From: Phylloscopus collybita
Lineage: Eukaryota; Chordata; Aves; Passeriformes; Phylloscopidae
Direction: 5' to 3'
Assembly: GCA_027886175.1 (NCBI GenBank)
Contig: JAJNNQ010000013.1
Span: forward strand, 6,219,501-6,283,500
DNA: 64,000 nucleotides
Below the pieces are notes generated by a model, which worked only from the letters and a program-made list of their open reading frames with translations, did not search any database and was not told where the DNA came from. Below are positions 1 to 10,367 of this stretch, piece by piece. The translations under genes were made by a program, and so were the position numbers. Within the stretch, counting starts at the first letter, position 1. Each line of letters starts with the position of its first letter.

Positions 1-2422
1 AGAAGCAACAACCAGTTTCTTTTTAGGTCAGGATAAATGGAAACTGTGGGTGTGCAATTATCAGTCACATTCATACTTTGAGCCTTCACTCCTTGAAGGT
101 CATAGACACTTGTTTTCACCTCATGTAAACAGTGTGAAGATGCTGCAAGCCATAATTACCACATGCACTGATGTCCCCACCCTAACTTCAGTTCCCCAAG
201 CACATTTATTCAGCATTTTACCCCAATCTGTTTCTGAAAAACCTGTGTATTTTCTAAAACTTCAGCCATGTTTTAAAACATTAAAAGATTTTTCTTAAGA
301 GTAGAAAAATATTTTCAAGCTACAACTATTAAATTACAGTAAACTTTTAACATTTATGTTAACAGAGGAATTAAACCACTGCTTAAATGTCTTAGTGTTT
401 GAACCTCAGGAACACCAAAAGCTACAGATCAGGTTCTCAACTGTACCCAGCTACCATTGGGTAGAGTAAAAAGGAATCACTAATTAGGCCATAATTAGGA
501 CTCTTAACTGTCAGGTTCTGAGGAGAATTCCCTATTGCATCTGTAAGCTGTCTCCAAGGAAATGACCAAACTGCAATCTCTTACAACTGTGTAACTTAAA
601 CAGTTCCACTAATGCTATTCCAGTTAGTACAAACAATACAACTATTACTACTATCGATAATAACACTAATAAATAATATTTCATGCAATCAAGATTAATA
701 GCTTAAAACTCTCCCACTGGAACAGAGAATCCCAAGTTTTATTCCCTGCTCCCAGGACTATTTAACATTAGAAAACATTTTAATATGCAAAATCTGGAAC
801 CTTCCAAGTTAACTTCTGAATCACTGCTGTCCATATTCAGAAGACCCATGGAGAATACCATGCTAATTTCAAGAAGAAATCAAAGCCTCTGCAGCTTCAT
901 GAATCTGCTGCCCAACAAGAAGAGTCTTATTCTCACTGGCTCCAGGAATATTCTGTTCTCTTATGCTGCCCTATCATACTGTAACAGAAGAATGGGAGCA
1001 GCCACCCAGTATAAGCCAGGTAACAGGGCAATGGCTAGGGAAGCCTCTCACAACTACCACCACAGGAAACCAACCTGGAATCAGCAGAGGTGGTACAGAC
1101 TCAACTCAGGGAAGGCTGGGATGGGGCATGGGAGGCAGTGTAAGGAGTGGGGAAGAATGGACAGTGCTTTCTTTTCCTTCATCTTGCTTGTGGTAGGTGT
1201 TGGCTGAGCATGCTTACCAGCTGAGGCACTGAACCCTCGACACTGAATTTGTAAACTCTGCCACTGAAAGGCAGTCAAGACAGTCTACCTACTTCATGGT
1301 AGTAATTCTGAATATATACAAAGACAGAACTTTCAGTATCTGCAAGAACTTTAATGACAAAAGCCTCAGAAGCATGTAACTTTTCAGGTATCCCATTTTA
1401 TAAGCAGGGACTGTGAAACCATCTATTTATGGTAACACTTGTTCCTTCCCAATGAACTGTAAGAATCTGTACTTGTAATCCCATCATTCACTTATGTCAG
1501 CACAGGAGGGAGAAGGGAAGAGAAGATGGCATTGGTGTTTCTTATGAAGCTATAAAAGGATGAGGACAGAGTATGCTGAGAATTAAACTGCAGTGCATCA
1601 TCCTAGGAACATACACTAGGAATCCCTGCTCCTCTGATCACCTGCCTTCTAGATTACCTACCCACAATCACCAGAAAGCTCTTAGCTTTCACCAAATATT
1701 TTTATTTCTTCCAACTGTTACTCCCAAAGCAACAAACCCACCTTGTCCAGAATCTCCCACTGCCCCTCAAAATTACTCAAAGAAACTTACTTTCTGAAAA
1801 TACACCAGAAACACCTGACTCCTGCCTACCTAGTCACACTCGTCAGACAGATGTCTACACAGAACAACTAGGAAGTCTAGGCTATGACAAATGCATGTCA
1901 TATGTCATCCTTTTTTCCCCAAACCTGGTTTTTGTTAGGATAAGTGCTCAAACCCCACCTCTGCCAGTGCTGTGTACAGGAAGCTGCTGTCTGCTAATGG
2001 CCAGCTTGGTACAGAGCTGAAACCACTGTTCCCCATCAGCTGAAAACTGGGCATGCTCTGTTACTGTTGGTACCCTACTCCCTACCATTATCTCAACCAG
2101 CTTGTCTGTTTCTTCTACAACATTTAATAACAAACCTGAAAGGGGAAGGACAGGGCAAACACTTCCCATTACACTACTGTGCCTACAGCAAAGTCACTAG
2201 TTCTTCATACACAGATGAACAGTTTTCAGAATTTCTTCATGCCAATTATTTAAGGTCCCTACACACCTACAAGTATATCCATGTACCTGTTATGAACATG
2301 AGACAAACAGACAAGAGTCAAGGTAACAGGACAACAGAAAGAGGAATTACCAAGAAAATTCTATGTATTCAAATAACTTAATTGTGGGATTTTCAATCCA
2401 GTTGCTTTAAAAAACACACACC
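1..2422. other. BICRAL intron, left part; no gene seen
   Basis: This AT-rich stretch lies downstream, on the minus strand, of the last visible BICRAL coding exon (3251-3319). It should be part of the intron leading to the large central exon, which is not in the window. Open frames here are short, show no recognisable protein similarity, and lack paired splice sites. I see no RNA gene or identifiable mobile element. Confidence 0.6.
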
Positions 2423-2528
2423 AATGAAACCAAAGAAATATGGATCTGAAATAGGGAAAGAAATGGGGTTCTTTTAATGAAACCAAAGAAATATGGATCT
2501 GAAATAGGGAAAGAAATGGGGTTCTTTT
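2423..2528. repeat. perfect 53-bp tandem duplication
   Basis: Two directly adjacent 53-bp copies (2423-2475 and 2476-2528) begin AATGAAACC and end GGGGTTCTTTT. I read them as identical base for base, which implies a very recent duplication or a gene-conversion-like event. The right copy runs straight into CR1-like sequence, so the unit may include the terminal part of that element. It sits inside a BICRAL intron and has no coding consequence. Confidence 0.95.
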
Positions 2529-2665
2529 AAGTCATCCAGTCCAATGTTCTACTCAAAGCATGACTACCACCCACATTAGAGCTGATCAGCCTTGAATTTT
2601 ATCACCAAGGATTGGGATTCTACAACCTCATTGTGTGAAGCACGGTCCAGGGCCGCAATAAACTC
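2529..2665 (-). mobile_element. CR1 LINE 3'-end fragment, reverse orientation
   Basis: The plus strand reads like the reverse complement of the 3' end of avian CR1. It shows the GTCATCCAGTCCAA block, then a diverged 'contained elements' segment, then a block resembling the CR1 'ccaaggatggagattccacaacct' tract. CR1 is the dominant non-LTR retrotransposon of birds and is usually 5'-truncated, as here. The copy is old and diverged, with no reading frame left. The identification rests on remembered consensus, not on an alignment. Confidence 0.55.
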
Positions 2666-3250
2666 CTGGCAAGAAGAAACCCCGAAGACTTTTTGCAACA
2701 CCTAATGAATTTAAAGCGACTTCCCTAACACTGAAGTTACATGAAGGACACATCCCCAAGTTACCTGAGTTTAAAGAAAAAAAGAAAAAAAACACACACA
2801 AAAAGAGGAAAAAACCCCACTCATTAATTTTAAAAAACAGTCAGAATCTACATACAGTAAGAAACAAAAGGGCATCCTAACATACACAGGAAGCATATGA
2901 ATGACTAACTTTCAAGGTCTATCTTTGAGCACTACTACTCCTACAATCACTAAAGCCATGAGCGCAGGTTACTGGCAAGAGCTTTTACACCAGAGAGCAT
3001 TTTCACTGCTCAGCAAGCTGCTTTACATATTTACAAAACACCTCCCAACAGTGCAGTATTTTTCAATTAATTCCCCACTGAAATACTTATAATACTAACA
3101 GCACAAGACAGGTTCTATGTTAGTATTCAGAGTTTTCACATGAAAAAGCTGAAACCCACATCTACTTCATTCACTTTTATAAAAGCCACATAAAGCCATA
3201 AAGAAGCATGCAATCTCAATACTAATGTCATTTATCTCCTGACCACTTAC

Positions 3251-3319
3251 ATTGGAGTTGGCGAAAATTGAGTTTGAGTTGGCTACAGAATATTCTGCAT
3301 TAGTCAAGTCTTCATTGCT
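3251..3319 (-). CDS. BICRAL: BICRAL coding exon (third visible)
   Basis: This minus-strand exon codes for 23 residues, beginning SNEDLTNAEYS and ending SIFANSN. It closely matches the segment after the first ~30 residues of vertebrate BICRAL/GLTSCR1L as I remember it. The acceptor is a ...ACCAG just above 3319, and the donor is GTAAGT running down from 3250. The length of 69 nt is phase 0 on both sides, so it follows the previous exon in frame. The next exon, which in vertebrates starts the long low-complexity central region, is not found in 1-3250 and must lie outside the window. The protein is a subunit of the GBAF (ncBAF) SWI/SNF complex; the conserved GLTSCR domain is not in this window. 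Confidence 0.93.
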
Positions 3320-3401
3320 CTGGTAAAAGACAAAAATCATGTTTAGAACTAATATACTCAATGAAGCTTATCTATGTCTAACACACAGTAGTACTACTTA
3401 C
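3320..3401 (-). other. BICRAL: short BICRAL intron (82 bp)
   Basis: This 82-bp intron separates two BICRAL coding exons. On the minus strand it starts GTAAGTAGT and ends ACCAG. It is near the lower size limit for an efficiently spliced vertebrate intron, and short introns like this are common in birds. Confidence 0.9.
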
Positions 3402-3450
3402 AGATTTACTACTAGGTCCATGTAGAAAATAATTCAGTGCTTGTGGGTCC
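3402..3450 (-). CDS. BICRAL: BICRAL coding exon (second visible)
   Basis: This 49-nt minus-strand exon supplies the last base of a split glycine codon and then 16 codons beginning DPQALNYFLHG, the strongly conserved N-terminal segment of BICRAL. The acceptor is CTTCAG just above 3450 and the donor is TCT|GTAAGT at 3402/3401. Its phase (1 nt plus whole codons) matches the GG left hanging by the start-codon exon at 6266. The exact fit of both junctions makes the gene call secure even though the exon is tiny and falls in no long open frame. Confidence 0.95.
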
Positions 3451-6265
3451 CTGAAGGGGGAAAAAAAATAAAGAAGTTAACACTTTTTGGAATTCCTTTT
3501 TACTAATGAAGCTAATTTAACTAAGCCACATACTGTACCTATATGAATCAGGTTTCTAGTAAAAACACATCTTTCCTTTAATCCAATGCAAAGCTGAAAG
3601 TTTATATCATGTGGGCATCTGTTTCTGTATCAGCACAACTTCCAGATGCTTATCACATCTGCTGCCATTGTAACACGGCATTTCAAGCAAATAAACTATG
3701 TTGATCACAAAATTTTAGTTGCACTCTACTGTATTTCCCTTTATGAGGGTGATACTCATATTCTCTTAAAAAACATGGTGTTTTATAACAGCACACAGTA
3801 CAAAACCTAAAGAATACACTACCACCAAATAAAGTGAGAACTAAAACAGGTACCACCTCTTCTACAGCTAAACTGTAATGCCTTGTTTCACTAGCATCGA
3901 ACAGGGTACTTACAAACCTGATTCTTTGATAGGTCTTCTGTCATCTTTGACACAAGTTAATAAAAATTTATGATTGTTAGAGTAACAATCCCCTCATGAA
4001 GAAAAAGTGGCACCTTTTCCAAGTGAAACCAATCATAGAAATAATTGACTTAATATTATGAATTTCAGTGCATTTAATTAACTTAGCACTAGCACTAAAT
4101 AAAACTCATATTAAAAATGTAGTCTGACAGAATGAGCGTCAGAAATTCAAGCAAATACAAATACACTAATTTTGCTGTTCATATAGACCAACCAAAAAGA
4201 ATAGAAGGCTGTGTTAAAAGGGATTATTCTAATACAACATTTATGCAGCATTTCCCTTAGCATAAAGAGTAAAGTGACATGGATTTCTTTGATTTTAAAA
4301 TATATTTCTTGATTAGCATGTAATAATAAAACATTTTTCATTTAACAGAGATTATCATGTAAAAAACCAGTAATTAAAATGTCTCCATCTTGCTTGGTAA
4401 TCCTAGAAAATAAAGAGGCATAAAGTCAAAGATATTTCAGGTTAACAACTACTCTTCTAAAAGGACAAACACACTTTTTCTCCTTTTTTTCTTTTAAAAA
4501 ACAAACTTTCTTCATGAGTTTATAAAAGACATGTTAGACAGTACTTAGCAGGGACTTCATGGTACTACTATGTTTACATTATCGAAGTGGTTATACGTAT
4601 TTTAAAATAAAAATGTCATTTTCATAGTAGATTTCACTGAATTTCAAAATTAAGGAGCATAGAACTCATTATCCCATATAAGGTTCTATTATGCTCATGA
4701 ATTTTATCAGTAAAATAACCAGGCCATTTAATACTAATTACCCTCAGTGTCTTTCAATAGTGCAAAATGCAATTAAAAATTAAGAACACTTCATCACCTT
4801 AAATATTGTCTTTAGTAAGGAAGGAATTTAAATGGCACTTACCAAATCACAGATCAGATAAAAAAAAATTGTTTTCCATTCTTCTAGATACTTAAGACAA
4901 TAATTGCTGCCAGCAGCAGCAAGAACACTGTAATTTTTCACACAAACACTCATCTCTATAGAGAGCACTTCATTTTCTGGACCACCTGTGATCTTGTAGC
5001 AGGATCTTTATGATTCATGCTCATGACAGAGCACTTAACTGTCCCATGATCATCTTTATGTTCCAAGCAGGAAATGTTTTCATATGGCCACAATCAGTAA
5101 CCTCACACAACAGCTACTCCACAGAATGTAACTGAGCCTCTACTGGCTTTGCTTTTGCTGCAGCATCCACAGCAACCCTCAAACTACTGCAGCCACTGGG
5201 GGGGTGTTTTGGTCTTTCTGAAGTTAAAGCTCTCACTGTTTTCACTGGAAGTTTTCCAGTGTGAAAAAGCACTGTGTGTGAGAAAGGTAAAAAGCATATT
5301 TACATCCTACACTTATGACAGTAAAAAATTCTTGTATGAACTGGGAACAATTAGCAGCTGCTATGAGACTGATGTCAGTCTAATTTCTAGCAGAGTTTGA
5401 ACAAACCAAATCTCTTTTTGTGTTTTATATGCATTTACCGCATATTATCTGTTCTTGAGTACTGACATGAATGGTAGCCAAAGGAAGGCAACTTTTCACA
5501 TACACAATCCACACAAAACTTGCTCACACATCAGCTATCCTAATTATTTTTGGAGATTGCCATACAGAATTATAGAACTCCATATAAAGCTGTTATGGAA
5601 ATGGGGGGGGGGTGTGCGCGCAAAAAAACCTCCCCAACAACCCACATGACCATTCAAAATCCCCAATTTTATTAAAATCAAGTATCTTTGACCAAAACGG
5701 TGGTAAATTCTTGTTTGTTGTGAATATAGTACAGTACAGAGAGTTATTCTTTTTTTCTAACATTTAGATTCAGATGTGTATTATTAGTAGACACTACATC
5801 TTTAAGTATTTATAATTAGGAAGAAAACCCACTACTTTTCCCTTAAAATACAAGCATAGAATTAATAAATTATCTAGTTCCAGTACTGAAAAAAAATTGA
5901 GATCTCTGGGGTTTTGATTTAAAAAAAGCTACCTGCACCCAAGTTTGTAGCAACATCCCTAGTAATATGCATCAAAATTGTTCTGGTATTACCACTACCT
6001 AAGGAGAGAATCCATTGTCCATGAATACACATTCCTTAGCCTCTCCTGAGGAGAATGTCAGCAAGTGGACTCTCAGCTAGCATCCATGGGGATTGAAGCT
6101 TTGCAAACCACAAATCTCAATGCAGAAGACATGAAGCATGTCTGCTCACTTCATTGCAAGTCACCTCAGCTTTAGACAATACTGAGACAGAATCACCTTC
6201 TAGAAGATGATTTTGCAAAATTATTATTCCCAACTTTTCTGCAATAATTCTTATGGAAAACTTAC
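3451..6265 (-). other. BICRAL: BICRAL first coding intron
   Basis: This intron of about 2.8 kb lies between the start-codon exon and the DPQALNYF exon. On the minus strand it begins GTAAGT at 6265 and ends in CTTCAG above 3450. The content is AT-rich single-copy-looking DNA with a short G-run near 5605 followed by alternating GTGCGCGC. I see no gene, RNA or confident mobile element inside. Confidence 0.85.
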
Positions 6266-6309
6266 CCAATAAGATCAAGGAGACAGGATTCATCATCATC
6301 ATCATCCAT
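6266..6309 (-). CDS. BICRAL: BICRAL start-codon exon
   Basis: The ATG is the reverse complement of 6307-6309. The exon reads M, five Asp, Glu, then SCLLDLI and the first two bases of a Gly codon, before a GGTAAG donor at 6265. This is the hallmark N-terminus of BICRAL (the human protein starts with Met and an Asp run, then SCLLDLIGDPQ, from memory). The exon itself begins at 6314: a pyrimidine-rich acceptor ending TTCTAG leaves only five untranslated bases before ATG. Upstream 5' UTR must therefore come from separate exons to the right. BICRAL is one of two paralogous GBAF/ncBAF subunits and binds BRD9 in the nucleus. The Asp run is encoded by a perfect GAT repeat. Confidence 0.95.
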
Positions 6310-6314
6310 GACAA

Positions 6315-7720
6315 CTAGAATGAAGAAGTAGAGGACATATATTTGATATGTATCTCAAAATCAAATTCAGTCACATGCAGAGATTTACAAAATCCCATGC
6401 AACGCTTTACCATCTAGGGGGTTTTTAGAATTGTAAATCAGAGAAAGACAAATGATTAACCGAAGTGATTAAAAAGAACTTTTATGACCTAAATTAGTAA
6501 AAATATCAACACTTAATGCAATCTAAAACTCCAATTAAAATGCTCCTATAGGAATTTATTACCAGCTAATCCCAGTGAGGGAATGACCAAACACTACAGA
6601 GCCTACAAAGACTGTTACAAATTAGTGACTGTAATACTGAGCAGCCAAAAAGGTAAATAAACTTAGGTCAGTGTCATGAGGATGCTGCTACAGTCTAGAA
6701 CTAAAACTACAGTCAAGACGTGACTAAGCATTAAAAGAAACACTGTTTTCTAAATGATCTTTCTTAGCAATAGCTAAGTGACAACCTGGCCACTTCCAGT
6801 TTCTCCTCAGCAATATTCAGGAATGTACTGAAACTTGTGTTTAACAGTACAGAGTTCTGACAGTCCTTATAACAATGGGTAGGGAGGGAATTTATGTGCA
6901 CTGCCCAATCTAAGGGCAAGCATGCAGAGCATTTTTAGCCTCACAGTGTCACAACCACCAACTCCTCACACACTGCCTCCATCAGGGACTGCTGCACCAA
7001 AAACTCTCACACTCACTCCCCCCTGCAACTGCTGTTCTTTCAAAGCTTCTGTTTGTGTATTATGGGCTCTCCTGTTCATCTCAGAATGTCATCCCCCCTG
7101 TTCTTGTCAGTAATTGTCAGGACCATCCCATCTAATTCACCAGTTCAATTATCAACTGATAGCATTTTCAAAACCTCTTGGGTACCATGAGTTATCCAAT
7201 TTCATCTTTACTGTATTTTCTACTCACATCAAGTTGATCATTGCATTCCATGCTTGTTTTTTTTTCTCCACTTCCCTTAAAAATTGTGCCATCACTCTTA
7301 TTACTCAAATGTTTTAACACAGTTTTGGCTTTAATTCATTCTGCCCTCTCTCTTATTTTTTGCCGAATAAAAACTTACTCTCCCTGACCAGAGATTCATG
7401 TGAATCATTCCTCATCCTGATCTCCATAATGATTAAAACAGTGAAGGGACTGAAACACCTGCTATACAAGAGACTGAGAGCATCAGGACTATTCTGCCTG
7501 AGGAACAGAAAACCATGGAAGAATCTTTATCTTGTGTATACCTTTGTGCATAAAATATATATATACCCTTGTGTATAAAATACCTGGTGGGAGAGTTTTA
7601 AGAATACTGAGCCAAACATTTCTTAGCGGTATCCAGGGCATGAATAAGAGGCAATGGGCACAAATCAAAACACAAGAAGTCTATGTAGACAAAAGAAAAG
7701 ACTTGCCTCTTTTAAAACTC
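6315..7720 (-). other. BICRAL 5' intron, left part
   Basis: This is intronic sequence upstream of the BICRAL start-codon exon, AT-rich with short non-homologous open frames. An imperfect local duplication (CTTTGTGCATAAAATA / CTTGTGTATAAAATA) flanks an AT run near 7540-7582. No exon could be identified; any 5' UTR exon here would be invisible to sequence reading. Confidence 0.5.
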
Positions 7721-7915
7721 TGAGGGTAGCCAAACACCAGCACAAGTTTTTCAACCGGGTTATGGAGTCTCCATCCTTGGAGATACCCAGGCCAGAGCTG
7801 GACTGCAGCCTTGACCCGCCTGCTCTGACCCTGAGCAGCCTGCCCTGAGCAGGACAGGGGATAACGTGATCTGCAGATATTCATTCCCACCTTGGCTGTC
7901 CTGTGATTCTGTAAC
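7721..7915 (+). mobile_element. CR1 LINE 3'-end fragment, forward orientation
   Basis: The plus strand carries the ordered landmarks of the CR1 3' UTR. First comes a TTATGGAGTCTCCATCC block, then TTGGAGATACCCA, then a CCTGAGCAGCCTGCCCTGAGCAGG block. After that come ATGATCTCCAG-type remnants, and it ends in the diagnostic CTGTGATTCTGT tail near 7900-7912. It is antisense to BICRAL. It is a 5'-truncated, diverged copy with no coding capacity. Confidence 0.8.
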
Positions 7916-8929
7916 CTCTTTCCTGAAAGTTTTCTATATGCCACTGGTTCTGAAAATAGCTTATACTGTAGACTAGCAGAGGGTACTGTGTCCTCTATAC
8001 TGCAGAGCCTTATTCGGATTTTTTTCTCTCTCTGTGCTTTAGCTTACAGCGAGAGTGAAACAGAAATGGGGCGTGTGTCAGTGCAAGAATCATTCAGTAT
8101 GACCTTTCAGGGAGGACAGAAAAACAAAGCACAGCTACAGAGAACTACCTCAATGTTGACAAAAATCAGCATTCATGAGGTGATTATGTATCTTAAGAAA
8201 AGCAATTTCTCCCACAATTCAGTGTTCCAGCTGCTTACTCTCACACCAGCTTGAGCACTGATACTGCAATTCAATGCTAAGCAAATGGCATAGTATGATG
8301 TCATGAAATTTAAATGTAAATGTGTATTAGTAAGAACAAATTAATAAGCAGAGAGCATTCTGCTTTAACTGTACTGATAGTACTACTTACAGAAAGCTGT
8401 TATTTCCTCTAACTGCTGAAAGCATACCTGTGTCTCAAGAACAAGGTTCCAAAGTCTCCTAGCTAACCAAAAGCAAAAATTTATAGGAAGTCAAAATTAT
8501 CATTGTTCTCACACTGCAAACCTACTTCTGAATATCCCAGCCCATGTGTCTATGGCAATACTGACATCATTATTTGAACACCATATAACGTCTTTGCTTC
8601 ACATAACCAAATGTTCTCCGTGATTTTACTGTAGTAAGGGTTCACCATTAGCTGAAGTGACACCACAGAACCTTCTTCAATTAAAACTCTTCGCGGTATT
8701 AAAACAACTGACACAAATTAAGATCAATTTGTTAAGTCCACTGAATTCTTCAAAATTTGCACAGAATGATCAGAAGGAAAATAAAACACATGAAAATACC
8801 GGTGTGAGAAAATCCTAATGGATTACTGAACATACAATTGGCTTTACTAGCTAAACATGATACAAGAAAAATCTACCCAACATACTGTAAGCTCCTACGA
8901 GTTTACCACAGATAATAAAGTTTTACTGT

Positions 8930-10367
8930 TCCACATGATGCCATTAGGTATGGGACATCCCTTTGGTCAGCTGGGGTCTGATCTGCTGGCTGTTTCCCCT
9001 CCCAGCTTCTTTCACGCCTCCAGTCTCCTCACTGGTGGTGCCGTGAGAAGCTGAAAAGTCCTTGACTTGGTGCAAACACTGCTCAGCAACAACTAAAACA
9101 TCAGTGTGTTATCAATATTATTCTCATCCTAAATCCAAAACACAGCTACTAGAAAGAAAATTAACTCTACTCCAGTCAAAACCAGGATAATATCCACCCC
9201 TTATTCTATACCAACCTCATCATGCCCAAGTCCCACACTTTCCAATGCATCCCACATAATCACAACCACCTCTCCTGTCTTTTGACAAATATGCAGACAT
9301 ACAGGCCCATGATCTATGAGCCAACCCTCCAAGATGTCCATTGAGTTCATTTAGTCCAGGACTTTGGGCTCCCTCTGTCATATCAGTCCTTCAAAGTGAA
9401 AGAGATAGTAAGTGCTGCTGGGATTATTACATGCTGAAGTCTGGTTCCATTACTGCTGTGCTTGTCTGGTTCTATCGTTGATGCACTTTGCTCAGTTTCA
9501 TAATTAATCATTTTTCATTAATCTGAGCAACTCTTACAGCAGTACCATTGATACAGCATAAAGCAACCAGCCTAGTGATGGCATACAGTATTATACAGCA
9601 ATTAACGTCCTCACTGGTTATTCCACCCAAAATCAAATCCCCTGAGTACATATCAGACTTCCTCATCCTTCTGCACTACCCACTAAGTGCTCCCAGGTCC
9701 TTGAGCAATCCCATCCCATAGATGGGTCTGCCTTTGTCCAAGACAGGAACAACCCAGATTGCCTTCCACAATGTAATTTTCTGTGTGCATTATAGGAATT
9801 TTATCCCCTTCTACAGCATGTGAAAGTTTTGACTGGGCAGGGCCAGCCCATTTAGCAGATCCCCTAGTGTTAACTAGCAGATGGCTTTTGCTAAATGGAT
9901 ATCCCAATGTCTGAATGTCCAAATATCCTTTGCTCTCAGAGTGGCCTTTAACAGTCCATTGTACTGTTGGATTTTCCCAGAGGCTGACACACGATAGGGA
10001 AGATGACATATCTCCCACTTTTTGGCCTAGGTGTCCATGAGGTCGCTGTGGAAATGAGCACTGCATGTCCTGTGCCTTTCATGTGCCAAATCCACAGCCC
10101 AATAAACCTGGTAGTCCCCTTCCTTCACCCAGCTGGAAGCAGGGTCCCTCCAGCCCTGGTCCCAGTATTTATTACTACTTGCAAATACAAATCAGCCCCC
10201 ATCCTGGCAGGGCAGTATGAGAAGCTGAAAAGGCCTTGGCTTGGTGCAAGCACTTTGCTTTGCAGCAACTAAAACATCAGTGCGTTATTCTCATCCTATA
10301 GCCAAAACACAGCACTCTTCCAGCCACTAGGAAGAAAATTAACTCTATCCCAGCCAAAACCAGGACA
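8930..10367 (-). mobile_element. truncated ERVL-like endogenous retrovirus with two partial LTRs
   Basis: Two related, directly repeated segments (about 8930-9189 and 10205-10367) share the blocks GAGAAGCTGAAAAG, AACTAAAACATCAGTG and GAAGAAAATTAACTCTA, and end in AAAACCAGGA. These match an abundant avian class III ERV LTR as I remember it. Between them, on the minus strand, lies decayed integrase-derived sequence. The left LTR copy keeps more upstream sequence than the right one. The interior (about 1 kb) is far too short for gag-pol, so most of the provirus is deleted. It lies in the BICRAL 5' intron in the same sense as that gene. It is a relic with no intact viral gene. Confidence 0.75.
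9683..10066 (-). pseudogene. degenerate ERVL integrase fragment
   Basis: The minus strand from about 10066 downwards shows scattered matches to the retroviral integrase core of avian ERVL elements, including an ASGK..QYNGLLK-like block (integrase catalytic-region signature). The matches lie in more than one frame and contain stop codons, so frameshifts have accumulated. The residue that is normally the catalytic Glu in that block reads as Gln. The 127-codon open frame covering most of this interval is therefore not a functional protein. What follows toward 9683 has no obvious counterpart that I recognise. Confidence 0.6.

Noticed and set aside
5603..5622. Z-DNA-like G-run and GTGCGCGC segment as a regulatory site
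   Set aside because: Too short and without context to support any function.
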